Below, piece after piece: positions 53,429-63,100 of a DNA stretch of 64,000 nt. Below the pieces are notes generated by a model. The model had not been told where the DNA came from. It did not search any database and saw only the letters and a list, made by a program, of their open reading frames with translations. The translations under genes and the position numbers were made by a program. Position 1 is the first letter of the stretch. Each line of letters opens with the position of its first letter. The DNA comes from Paenibacillus sp. FSL A5-0031 (GTDB lineage: Bacteria; Bacillota; Bacilli; Paenibacillales; Paenibacillaceae), in NCBI RefSeq assembly GCF_001956295.1, contig NZ_MRTD01000004.1:1-64000 (forward strand). Reading direction: 5' to 3'.

Positions 53429-55657
53429 TTAACGCACAATCTTGACCTCATTGAACAATGCCTGATTGGAGGTAGAACTGCCTGGATTGCTTAGAGCGAG
53501 CCCAATGTAAGCTCCGCTGTTCATGGTCAACGTGCGTCTGCCAACCTCTGTCCAGCTAACCCCGTTGGAGGAGATATAGCCAATGAATTGATTGTTTATT
53601 CGCTCCAGCTTAACCCAGCGCGGCAAGGATGCGGCAGTTACGGTGTCCGTAGTTATGCCTCCAGCTGCCTGCCTGTATTGAAACGATGCTCCATTGCTAG
53701 GGGTGATAAGCATGTCGACATGCTTCGCATTGGCACCCAAAGTCTCACGAATCATGACTCCCGCTTTTGCCCATCCGTTCATATTTGTCATATTTGAAAC
53801 CTTAGCGATAATCGATCCATTACCGGTTAAAGGAAGATAAGCATATCGCATTTTGTCTGCGGTTCCCCATATATCAGTGTCTCTGCTCGATAAAGTATAA
53901 GTTCCTGACTGAAAATGGGCAGCTCCTGTAGTCGAGTTAATATCCGTGGTTTTCCACAGTACAGGCAAAGCGCCGCTAAGCGAGACATGATCGATTAGCG
54001 CTTGACTATTGGCCGAGCTGCTCGAATTGCTCAGTGCCAAACCTATATACACATTGCTGCCCATTGCGATTGATGCGCTGCTCACTGCGGTCCAGTTTTC
54101 CCCGTCTGTAGATATCGAGCCTGTGAACTGATTGCCGCTGCGCTCCAGCATTATCCACGACGGAGGAGCTTCAGCTATAATATGATCGACCGTGTTCCCT
54201 TGGGTAGCTGCGCGGTATTGAAATGCGGCTCCATTCACAGGAGTTACGATCATGTCCGCATGTTTAGCATCCACAGCAAGCGATTCACGGATCATTAAGC
54301 CTGCTTTCGCCCAACCGTCCATATTATTCATTCCTGCAACCCTAGCAACAATCGCTCCATCCCCTTGCAGAGATTGATAGATGTAGTTTAATTTATCCTC
54401 ATTGCCCCATATATCCGATGCGTTGCCTGACAATGTGAAGACCCCGCCGCTATAGCTAGCACTACCTGGCTTAAAGCCAATATTTCTTGCCTTCCATTCC
54501 GTTGGAATATTCGCTGCATAGTCTTGTGCAACAGGCCAGGTCCTACGCGAATTAATATCGCTTAGCACGTTCTCATCCCAAGCTCCATAGGAGAAGAAGG
54601 AGAGATGAGTCACTTGTGGAAAGTGATCTCTAATACCGCCATATACCTCCTGATATTCATTCACTGTCCAATCGTTATCCAGTGTTGGAACAATCGTTAC
54701 TCCAGAACCAGCAAGCGACGATGTATCTGACAAAATCCCATTGGCGCCATAGACCCATTCCGTATCAAATTCCCAATCATCAAAATAAGCCATTGGTGCA
54801 ACAAAATCAATCGCATCCTTGAACTTCGCAACATTTTGACCAACCTCTGTGAATTCCGGCGGCAAAATATAAACACCGAGCTCCATATCTGCATTTATCT
54901 GATCAATGTCTTCACGAACGTCCTGCACATAGCCGCCGATTTGATCCGTTCTCCATTCATTCCATTCATTCCTGCGATTAGAATCCACATTAAAGTTAAT
55001 ATCGAGTGGAGAATATCCGTATATACTCTCGTATAGGTTAACCGTGTAGCTGCTTACATCCATGTTGTAATCGTCAAATCTCAACCAATCGAGTACTACG
55101 CCATCTATATCATAGTTGCTTACAACCTCTTCAATTATCGAGCGCTCATAGGCTTGAACATCGGGATGGATCGGGTTGACGAAATACTCACTGCCATTCG
55201 AGCCTGTAAAAGGAACTACATTACCGTCAACGAAAGCGTGCATTTGCCAGCTTGGATCCTTAAGAAATGCTGCTTGATCATGGAACTGGGGAATCCATGC
55301 ACGGACCTCGATACCCTGCTGATGCGCCTGCGTGATCACATGCGAAAGCGCGTCGAAATTCTCATAGCCGGCGGCAATCGGGGCAATCGCACTGTTATAG
55401 AATACATGACCAGAAGGCACCTCATCATCTTCATCCTGCTTTACGTTCATGCTAATAATATCTACATTGTACTGAACAGATTTTTGAATGAATGCGGTTA
55501 CGTCGGCGACATTTCTAAATTGGTTAACGGTCCGTACAATGATCTCGGTTCCGAACGGTGCTTGTTGGATTGCCTGAACTCCCAATGAATGAGTAGGAAA
55601 TAGGACACTAACAAATAACACAAACACCAGCAATTTCAATCCTTTAGTTTTAATCAC
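53429..55657 (-). CDS. Secreted GHL10/DUF187-like glycosidase with two ConA-like modules
   Basis: 742-aa secreted protein starting at GTG, 8 nt after GGTGGAG. A signal peptide (1-29) is followed by a GHL10-like TIM barrel (~37-380; DGVVLDWLRFD at ~187) and two tandem DUF1349-type concanavalin-A-like modules (~387-555, ~567-742), each with DIWG, WAKAG-MIRE and GLALSN motifs. SLH repeats are absent, so it is released or loosely bound. The barrel is highly similar, even at DNA level, to that of 45108-47477. Two LacI-type operator candidates sit upstream. Confidence 0.88.
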   Translation of the reverse strand: MIKTKGLKLLVFVLFVSVLFPTHSLGVQAIQQAPFGTEIIVRTVNQFRNVADVTAFIQKSVQYNVDIISMNVKQDEDDEVPSGHVFYNSAIAPIAAGYENFDALSHVITQAHQQGIEVRAWIPQFHDQAAFLKDPSWQMHAFVDGNVVPFTGSNGSEYFVNPIHPDVQAYERSIIEEVVSNYDIDGVVLDWLRFDDYNMDVSSYTVNLYESIYGYSPLDINFNVDSNRRNEWNEWRTDQIGGYVQDVREDIDQINADMELGVYILPPEFTEVGQNVAKFKDAIDFVAPMAYFDDWEFDTEWVYGANGILSDTSSLAGSGVTIVPTLDNDWTVNEYQEVYGGIRDHFPQVTHLSFFSYGAWDENVLSDINSRRTWPVAQDYAANIPTEWKARNIGFKPGSASYSGGVFTLSGNASDIWGNEDKLNYIYQSLQGDGAIVARVAGMNNMDGWAKAGLMIRESLAVDAKHADMIVTPVNGAAFQYRAATQGNTVDHIIAEAPPSWIMLERSGNQFTGSISTDGENWTAVSSASIAMGSNVYIGLALSNSSSSANSQALIDHVSLSGALPVLWKTTDINSTTGAAHFQSGTYTLSSRDTDIWGTADKMRYAYLPLTGNGSIIAKVSNMTNMNGWAKAGVMIRETLGANAKHVDMLITPSNGASFQYRQAAGGITTDTVTAASLPRWVKLERINNQFIGYISSNGVSWTEVGRRTLTMNSGAYIGLALSNPGSSTSNQALFNEVKIVR

Positions 55658-56014
55658 CCTAACATCTCCACCTTTTTTATCAAAAGTTTAAAGCATTTAA
55701 CTTTCAGGCTAAAAAAAATGCTAAAACCGTGAGATTACATATTGAGCGACTAACTGTTTGTTGATTAAGTCCTAATAATGGTTTGTTTATTCAAGTTGTT
55801 ATTCAATCCATTGCAAACATTCCAAAAGTTTAAAGCTTTTAACTTTAGCTAGATATTATCATTCAATTGGAAATACGTCAATAACTGGAAGAAAAAATAT
55901 TGTTCTTCCGTGCAAGCGATTCAGTACTGTACTGACCCACATTCAGGAGGTAAATCAGGTGCCTCGCGTTTATCCGATCGCGTTCGTAGAGGGCAGAAAA
56001 GGAATAAGGGATCA
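55658..56014 (-). promoter_or_regulatory. Control region of the secreted glycosidase-like gene
   Basis: An AT-rich, gene-free region. It contains two copies of a 22-bp palindrome, at 55683-55704 and 55825-55846 (AAAGTTTAAAGC, A or T, then TTTAACTTT), and a separate perfect inverted repeat TCAGTAC-T-GTACTGA at 55921-55935. The repeated palindromes are candidate operators for the LacI protein at 52294. Their centres are 142 bp apart, allowing loop formation. Confidence 0.6.
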
Positions 56015-56069
56015 GAAAAAGGAAAAGAACTCCTTACCCTCGCCCCTAGCGGAGCATGCAAGAAGTTCC
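56015..56069 (-). terminator. Terminator after the formaldehyde dehydrogenase gene
   Basis: GAACTCCTT (56028 onward) pairs with AAGAAGTTC (56060-56068) with one mismatch, around a smaller GC-rich inner stem. On the minus strand it is followed by TTTTCCTTTTTC. It resembles the hairpin at 45031-45085 over about 50 nt. Confidence 0.75.
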
Positions 56070-56174
56070 TAACGAAATATTGGAGTTAAAGCATCTACTT
56101 GTTCAACCTAAGCTTCTTCAACAACATAACAATGCATGCTGCAAACCAATACGTATTATAAAACAGTGACTACA

Positions 56175-57389
56175 TTATTTAACGACGCCATGGGGATCTA
56201 TAACAAATTTCCGGGAAACGCCGCGATCAAAATCTTGATAAGCTTTTGGAGCCTCATTTAATGATATAAGCGTGGCATTCACGGCTTTAGCAATTTGTGC
56301 ACGGCCGCTCATGATTGCCATCATTAATTCTCTGTTGTATTTCATAACTGGCGTTTGGCCTGTCACAAACGTGTGGGACTTCGCCCAACCGAGACCAAAA
56401 CGAATTTTCAATGTTCCAATTTTAGAATCCTCATCCACAGCACCTGGATCCCCTGTTACATAAAGTCCCGGAATTCCTAAGCTGCCGCCTGCACGAGTAA
56501 CTTCCATAATGGAGTTCAATACCGTTGCTGGCGCCTCGCCATGCCCCTTCCCATGCCCATGCGCTTCAAAACCAACACAATCTATCGCTGAATCTACTTC
56601 AGGAGATCCCAAAATTTGATCAATTTGTCCGGCCAAATCACCATTCTCACGCAGATTAATCGTCTCACAACCAAAGCTTTTTGCTTGGGCAAGACGCTCT
56701 GCATTTAAATCACCGACGATAACAACCGCTGCCCCTAGCAATTGAGCAGAGTGCGCTGCGGCAAGACCTACCGGACCTGCACCGGCAACATATACCGTTG
56801 ATCCTGGGCGAACCCCAGCACTAACCGCACCATGATAACCTGTTGGGAAAATATCGGAGAGCATCGTTAAATCCAGAATTTTTTCCATTGCTTTCTCTTT
56901 ATCATGGAACTTCAATAACTGAAAGTCAGCATAGGGAACCATGACATATTCGGATTGTCCGCCCACCCATCCGCCCATATCCACATAACCATAAGCAGAA
57001 CCAGGACGGTCTGGATTGACATTTAAACATATATTTGTATTACGTTCTTTACAACTGCGACAACGTCCGCAGGCAATATTAAAAGGAACAGAGACCAAGT
57101 CGCCCTTTTTTATAAACTCGACATCACGGCCAACTTCAATAACTTCACCTGTTATCTCATGACCTAAGATAAGACCGGATGGAGCCGTTGTCCTTCCTCT
57201 AACCATGTGCTGATCGCTTCCGCAAATATTCGTTGTAATCACTTTCAGAATAACCCCATGCTCACATTTACGTCCTACATTTAATGGATTGACACCGGGT
57301 CCATCCTTCAATACCAAGTCTGGATAAGCGGTGTCTCGTACCTCAACACTTCCTGGTTTACTATAAACAACTGCTTTATTTCCAGACAT
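56175..57389 (-). CDS. fdhA: Glutathione-independent formaldehyde dehydrogenase
   Basis: Zinc-dependent MDR enzyme, 404 aa, the length of Pseudomonas-type FdhA (EC 1.2.1.46). It oxidises formaldehyde to formate with tightly held NAD. Catalytic-zinc residues C56 (ICGSDQH) and H77-E78 (GHE) and the structural-zinc cysteines C107, C110, C113 and C121 are all present. The Rossmann motif is GAGPVGLAAAHSA. FdhA-type insertions such as GHGKGHGEAPA are visible. It is co-directional with and 91 nt downstream of the NHL gene. In a glycan island it might detoxify formaldehyde released from methyl-ester or O-methyl groups (inference). Confidence 0.93.
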   Translation of the reverse strand: MSGNKAVVYSKPGSVEVRDTAYPDLVLKDGPGVNPLNVGRKCEHGVILKVITTNICGSDQHMVRGRTTAPSGLILGHEITGEVIEVGRDVEFIKKGDLVSVPFNIACGRCRSCKERNTNICLNVNPDRPGSAYGYVDMGGWVGGQSEYVMVPYADFQLLKFHDKEKAMEKILDLTMLSDIFPTGYHGAVSAGVRPGSTVYVAGAGPVGLAAAHSAQLLGAAVVIVGDLNAERLAQAKSFGCETINLRENGDLAGQIDQILGSPEVDSAIDCVGFEAHGHGKGHGEAPATVLNSIMEVTRAGGSLGIPGLYVTGDPGAVDEDSKIGTLKIRFGLGWAKSHTFVTGQTPVMKYNRELMMAIMSGRAQIAKAVNATLISLNEAPKAYQDFDRGVSRKFVIDPHGVVK

Positions 57390-57480
57390 GTTCTCATCTC
57401 CATTTACTAGATTATTTAATTACAGTTTAGATGCTTTATCAGCCTGTATGCCTAAATAATGAAGATTGTTTACCACGAAA

Positions 57481-58413
57481 TTATGCAAGTGTAAGCTTAG
57501 TTATACGTCCATCGAAAATCCATTCCGCAACATAGACAGAACCTTTGGAATCCACACAAATACCATGTGGTGAACTAAATTTATTATCCCTGTAGTAAGA
57601 CTTAGGCAAATTCGGCCAGCCTGCTTGTTTGTAAGCCTGCTGATCTTCACCTAAATGACAGATCAACCGATCATTTTTGTCGAAGATCGTAATCCGACTG
57701 TTTAAGTCTGGGAAGAAGAGATCGTCCCCGTGATAATAGAAGCTGCAGGGCTGATCCATATCATCGATGATGACTCTTTTGAAATCGCCCTGTAGAGTGA
57801 AGACTTGAATCCGATGATTGCCACGATCAGCTACATAAACTTCTTCTATCCCACTGCGAATATCAATCGAAATACCATGCGGGCAGTTCAACTGTCCTAA
57901 TTCCGTACCTTTCCCACCCCACGAACGGATATATTCTCCTGCTGCTGTATATTGATGAATCCAGCTTTGTCCATAACCATCGGATACATAAATATCACCA
58001 TTTGCCGAAACGGCTACGTCTGTAGGGACATATTTAAGCTCCTCGTTATAAATATCAGGACGATCAGGTGTTCCCAATGTCAATAAGTGCTTTCCGCTCA
58101 AATCCATTTTCACAACATTACCGCGAGCTGTGTCTGTGATATAAAGGTATTCGCTATTTTGCTCCTTATGAAGATAAAATCCGTGTGCGCCACCCTCGAA
58201 CTCTTCGCCCCAAGCCGCTTGAAACTCCCCGTTCTGATCAAATTTAAAAATAGAGGGTTTTCCTGTATGAAAGACATAAACATTATCCTGTTGGTCTACG
58301 ACGATTCCATGTGTATAGCCAAACTCCAAGTGAGCAGGAAGCTTTGCCCAGCCTTGAACAAGATCGTAGCTGCGTGCCGTATTTCCTAATTGCGGTGTTT
58401 TGTTTGTGATCAT
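57481..58413 (-). CDS. NHL-repeat six-bladed beta-propeller protein
   Basis: 310-aa protein made of NHL repeats (examples: GIVVDQQDNVYVFHTGKPSIFKF, residues 35-57; GQLNCPHGISIDI; EVYVADRGNHRIQVF; FSSPHGICVDSKGSVYVAEW). The fold resembles the lyase domain of peptidylglycine-amidating enzymes and several cytoplasmic or secreted lactonase-like propellers. No signal peptide is seen, so it appears cytoplasmic. Function is unknown. It heads a two-gene unit with the formaldehyde dehydrogenase. Confidence 0.88.
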   Translation of the reverse strand: MITNKTPQLGNTARSYDLVQGWAKLPAHLEFGYTHGIVVDQQDNVYVFHTGKPSIFKFDQNGEFQAAWGEEFEGGAHGFYLHKEQNSEYLYITDTARGNVVKMDLSGKHLLTLGTPDRPDIYNEELKYVPTDVAVSANGDIYVSDGYGQSWIHQYTAAGEYIRSWGGKGTELGQLNCPHGISIDIRSGIEEVYVADRGNHRIQVFTLQGDFKRVIIDDMDQPCSFYYHGDDLFFPDLNSRITIFDKNDRLICHLGEDQQAYKQAGWPNLPKSYYRDNKFSSPHGICVDSKGSVYVAEWIFDGRITKLTLA

Positions 58414-58733
58414 ATTTAAATCCTCTTTTCCTTAGTTGAGTGATTAACTTTTTTGTTAGCAAACGCTATCATGAATTGGCTCATCATTTGATTTAAGATC
58501 AGCTTCTACCCGCCCGCGAATCAACAAATGATAGTGTTGTCTGATATGATAAACTCCCAACCTCTATTAGTCTTTGAACTAACGAGACTTAATTTTGCAC
58601 TATATGGACATTTAGATGAAAAAACGAAGATTTTGATCATTGGCTTCTTCAATAAAAGAAGAAGGGAAGGCTTTTCTGCCTCCCCTCTGTTCCAACTACT
58701 TTGGCCCTGAATTATACCTTTTCCGCTTCACTA
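58414..58733. promoter_or_regulatory. Intergenic region: NHL/fdhA promoter side and SLH-cohesin terminator
   Basis: 320 bp without a credible gene. Near the left end a cre-like TGATAGCGTTTGCT (minus strand, 58458-58471; 13 of 14 consensus positions) lies 45 nt before the NHL start. On the right, GGGGAGGC/GCCTTCCC (58664-58685, one G-U pair) followed on the minus strand by TTCTTCTTTTATT is a terminator for the cohesin-SLH gene. Confidence 0.65.
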
Positions 58734-59774
58734 TTAATTTGCTTTTTCTTTATGTTCCAACATCCCCAAGATCATGATCACTGCTTCCGCTCTCGTGGCG
58801 TTCTCATTCGGTGCGAAGAGGTTCTTCCCGCGGCCTTTAATGAGATTCACTTCATACGCTGCGGAAACAGAGGGTCTTGCCCAATCAGCTACTTTGTCCG
58901 CATCGGCAAAAGATAACTTAGCATTCGGATCAACTTTGAGCTTTAGTGCACGAACGATCATTACCGTCATTTCAGCGCGGGTAATATTACGTGCCGGACG
59001 GAAGGTGTTATTGTCATAGCCTTTCAAAATGCCTGCTTCTATCGTTTGTGAGATGGAAGGTCTAGCCCATGCCGGAATTTTATTAAGATCCGTGAAAGGC
59101 AGATCTCTTTCTACGCCTTCTAGTTTCAATGCACGGCTCATCATGACGGCGAATTCACTTCGTGTGGTTTGTGCGTTCGGCCGGAATGTACCATCAGTAA
59201 AGCCCGCGATGAATCCTAACTTAACCGCTTCTTCGATAGACAATTTCGCCCAGTGACTGGAAATATCGGTAAACCCATTGGCATTAGTTCCTGTATCGTT
59301 TTTCACAACAGCTTTCACGCTGGAACGACTTGAAACGACCGTGGACTCTATTTCGGAATTTACGAGTTTCATGCTTGAAAGTGTAATTTCGACTGATCCC
59401 ACAGCAATCGCCTTAAAGGTTAGTGTGGCTAGAGCCACATTTCCTTTTTTGCCTGCTTTTTCTCCTATTTGTGTATGAGCTAACTGAATCGTATTTCCTT
59501 TCAAAATCGGTTTTACTGCGAACCCGTCCTTTCCGAGGTCCGCGCTCACAAACTGAAGTCGTTTCGAATCGTAAGTTAAATTAATTTCATAAGCGTACAA
59601 ATCAATAACATTTGTTCCATTCACTTTGACCTGAAAGGTTTGGTTCACCTTTGGACTAGCATTGGCAATGGATAACGAGTAGGCTTGCTCTTTCGCTGCA
59701 AACGCAGCTTTCGGAGGAACACAAGATATACACAGGAATAAAGCCAAACTGTACAAAAGTAATTTACGAATCAT
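58734..59774 (-). CDS. SLH-anchored cohesin-domain protein
   Basis: 346-aa surface protein. A signal peptide (to about A27) is followed by one cohesin-type beta-sandwich domain (~31-160; motifs YSLSIANASPKVNQTF, YEINLTYDSKRLQFVSAD, NVALATLTFKAI) and three SLH repeats (~171-340; THxTRSEF, NITRAEMTVMI and NATRAEAVIMI are the third-helix motifs). The layout is that of a single-cohesin anchoring scaffoldin, displaying a dockerin-bearing partner on the cell wall. The neighbouring large protein ends in a dockerin. Cohesin-like domains in Paenibacillus do not all bind dockerins, so the interaction is inference. Confidence 0.87.
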   Translation of the reverse strand: MIRKLLLYSLALFLCISCVPPKAAFAAKEQAYSLSIANASPKVNQTFQVKVNGTNVIDLYAYEINLTYDSKRLQFVSADLGKDGFAVKPILKGNTIQLAHTQIGEKAGKKGNVALATLTFKAIAVGSVEITLSSMKLVNSEIESTVVSSRSSVKAVVKNDTGTNANGFTDISSHWAKLSIEEAVKLGFIAGFTDGTFRPNAQTTRSEFAVMMSRALKLEGVERDLPFTDLNKIPAWARPSISQTIEAGILKGYDNNTFRPARNITRAEMTVMIVRALKLKVDPNAKLSFADADKVADWARPSVSAAYEVNLIKGRGKNLFAPNENATRAEAVIMILGMLEHKEKAN

Positions 59775-60103
59775 TATTGAATCATCCTTTCGATAGTTGA
59801 ATGGCTATTCGCTCACTGTTTACTACCTCAGTATATGTTGATAACCTCACCATACTAAACATTAAAAAATGAATAAAACATCAAAATCAATAGACTCGAC
59901 GCACCAAAAAATAAAGAAACTCTAAAAAGAGAATACTATTCAAGCTCTACATATAGTTAAGGCACGGCTCAGAATGATTGAGCCGTGCCTTCTCTGTTTT
60001 CACCGAACATAGCAGTCGACTTATTTATTAGTAAAGAGAATCATAGTGACCACTTTCGCCCATGTTGCAAACTTAATAATCTTCCTTTCTAGGTTTATAA
60101 AGG
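59775..60103. other. Intergenic region with a 13-bp hairpin
   Basis: The region contains a perfect stem AAGGCACGGCTCA/TGAGCCGTGCCTT (59959-59971, 59979-59991; 7-nt loop), the probable end signal of the large dockerin gene, though the minus-strand U-run is weak. The left part must contain the promoter of the cohesin-SLH gene. Nothing else is evident. Confidence 0.6.
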
Positions 60104-63100
60104 TCATTCCAAAATCTTTCTAGCAATCGCCGCAAGATCCAGAATATCGATAACGCCATTACGGTCAAAGTCTGCGGACTTGAACTGATTCCAATCTGGG
60201 TGCTTTTCATCCATACCATAATGAGCCGCTGCGATAGCGAGATCGGCGATCGAGTACTTGTTATCGTTGTTCGAGTCTCCTGGCAATACAGGAACCGTCA
60301 TTACCTCAACGTGTACAGACGCTGGAATTGCTAGACTTTCATTTCCTTCCGCGTCGCCTAAAACGGCGCTTGTTACCGATATCGACCCGCTTGCGTTCTG
60401 CGAGACTTGCTTAGCTATAAATTTCAGCTCTACGATTTCTGCATCACCCTTGATCGCATTGTCCATTCCAAGACTAGCGACTAGCAAACGTATTTGTCCA
60501 GGAGCTGGTATCTCCTGTACATAGACACTAATTCCTTCATGAATGGCAACCGCCTCTTTGAATTCATAGAGACTGGAGTCATACTGGAGCAGCACATCCT
60601 GACCCAGCACCGGATTTTGTACTTCCTTCAGACCATATTTCAACGAGAACGGCTCGCCCTTCATAACGGAAGACGGTCCAGAAAGCTTCACAGCTGTTTG
60701 CTGCTCGTCACGCTTTGTCACATGAACCTGCGCCGTCACCGTTTTTCCGCCATAAGTTGCGCTCAACGTCGTGCTTCCTTCCCCTACCCCGGTCACCATT
60801 CCTTTGTTATCTACAGTGGCAATCTTCCGGTCCTCTGTCGTGAATATGGCTAGTGAGGTGACATCCTTCACCACTCCGGATTCGCTGTATGTCGATGTGA
60901 CGACCGTTTGGTGCGTATCGCCTACGGTCAGGCTGTAGGACGGTTTGTTCAGGCTGAGCGTAAACAATTGTTGAACCTCAGCTACTCTAATCGTAGCTTT
61001 TGGTTCCACCGATGATCCTTCTACCGTTCCTTTAACGGTAATCACGCCCGCTTGGGCTACCATTTCTGCCGTAATTGGTGACCACACAACATCCGCGAGT
61101 CCAGTCGTTCCGTCGTTGTACACGGCTTCAACCTGTGCGGGAAGTGTGGGAATTACGCCTTGATCCGTATCTACGGCAACCGATTTATAATCCACGATTG
61201 TTTTTTCGAATGGTGCCTCTGCAGCGAATACTTCAAATTCTGTAAGTCCTAGCTCACCCTGTTCAGCAGGGGATGAGTTCGAATATTTATTGTCCGGGTC
61301 TATTGTGAATTTAATCCAGCTCGTCAAAATCGGCTCGTCAAAGATGACTACGTTATCGGGTTTGCCGTCCCACTTTATATTCTGAACCTTCCGGCTGCCG
61401 CCTTCCCATTCCAGAACCCCTTCCCCGATCTCATTGATTTTGTGACCGCGGTCAACTAGATTCACCTTACCGATTGTGTACGGAGCATCAAATTCCAATC
61501 GAATCCATGGAGCCTTGGTGTTGTCGCTTGGAGATGACGCCCAGCTTGTCGATTTGTCGCCGTCGATCGCTTTCGTGCCCACGTACCGGGCATCATCGAA
61601 TCTGACCGACACGACTGAGACCTTGGCTGACCGAGCTAAATTCTCGCCGACCGCAGTAATTGCCATAGGGCTGCTAATTTGAGTTATCCCATCCAATGTG
61701 ACCTTAACAGTAACATTCGCTTTAAATCCATTGCCGATATCACCCTTCACAACGATCGTATTGCTGCCTTCGACAACGGACAACCTTCCATCGCTGAATT
61801 GATATTCGACTACAGCCCTAGATAAATCAGCCTGTGTACCCGTGTTTAACCTTCCCTCTAAAGTCCCTATAATCGGTTCATTCAATCTTATGGAGCTGTT
61901 ATTTAGAGATAGCTTCACTTCTCTCAGAAAAGGAGCTGAATGTATGTTACCGTCAGCGTCAACATCCACATAGAAGAAATCGCTAGCGCTATTGCTGCCA
62001 AGCCTTGCGGTTACATTGATCTTCGCCTTGCCTTCTGCCACGGCTGTAATCACCCCATCTGCGCCAACAGCTGCAACGGAGGGGTTTTCACTTGTGATCG
62101 TAATTTTTGCATCGGTAAGGTCCAGAGGTTCTCCTAAGAAGGAAAAACCTTCTACATTAACCGTTACCGTTTTGTTATCCACACCGACCTTCGGTGCAAG
62201 CTTAATGTTCCCAAGTGCTGTTAAATCTCCTGATGAGAATACCTTAACCTCCAGCACATCAATCGGGCTTCCTCCTTGACCGCCGCCTGGAAAGGATACT
62301 CTTACAAAACGCCCCTGTGCGTCGGGTTTGCTCGGATCAAGCGGATAGTTGTAATACAAGCCCTCTTGCTCCCAAGCATACAAGGTTGTATTGCTTTTTG
62401 GAACGGCCAGTGTATTTCTCGATGTCGGCAATCCACCGCCAGACAATGTATTAGTTTCATTGCCTGCTATCCAATTTGTTCCGTCAACGCTATACTCAAT
62501 CTTTACCTTGTTCGGCACGTTGTAGTAAGTAACGTTGTCGGCATTTGGCATATGGTGGTTGAAGAAGATATTAACGCGGTTAAGCTTTTGCAGTTTGCCC
62601 AAATCATACGTGATGCTTGGATTTGCGTCGCTTGCCGGCGCTACCCATTTTGAGAGATTGCCGCCGGTGGAATCGTTGAGTATGCCATCAGATAATGTTC
62701 CGGCGTTACCGCTGTCGCTTGTAACTGTCGGTATAATTCCAGCTGCGACGTTTGCATCCGGGATAAGTGTAATGTAGTTACGCGTCGATGTATAAGTCTT
62801 TCCGTCTACAGTGATGTCAGCCCAGTAGCTGTACATCGTAGGAGTAGAAATTTTACCTGTAAATTGCATGGTGTTGCCATTCACAATGAACGGTACTTGA
62901 TCGGCCGGCACTTCAGTTACTATGATTTTACCTGTAGAGTTATCGCGTTTACCGTCAACGGTTGCATAATGGTACTTGATAGTTGTGCCGCCCAGAATAT
63001 CAACCGTACCGCCCTTTTCTGTAAAGCCCTGGAATGTCACAGCAAGGTCTTGATTGGTGGAGAATTGACCCCAGAATAAAGCGCCTTCTGTGAGCATATT

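Noticed and set aside
58528..58710. 60-codon plus-strand open frame in the intergenic region
   Set aside because: No ribosome binding site, overlaps a terminator, and no recognisable protein features.
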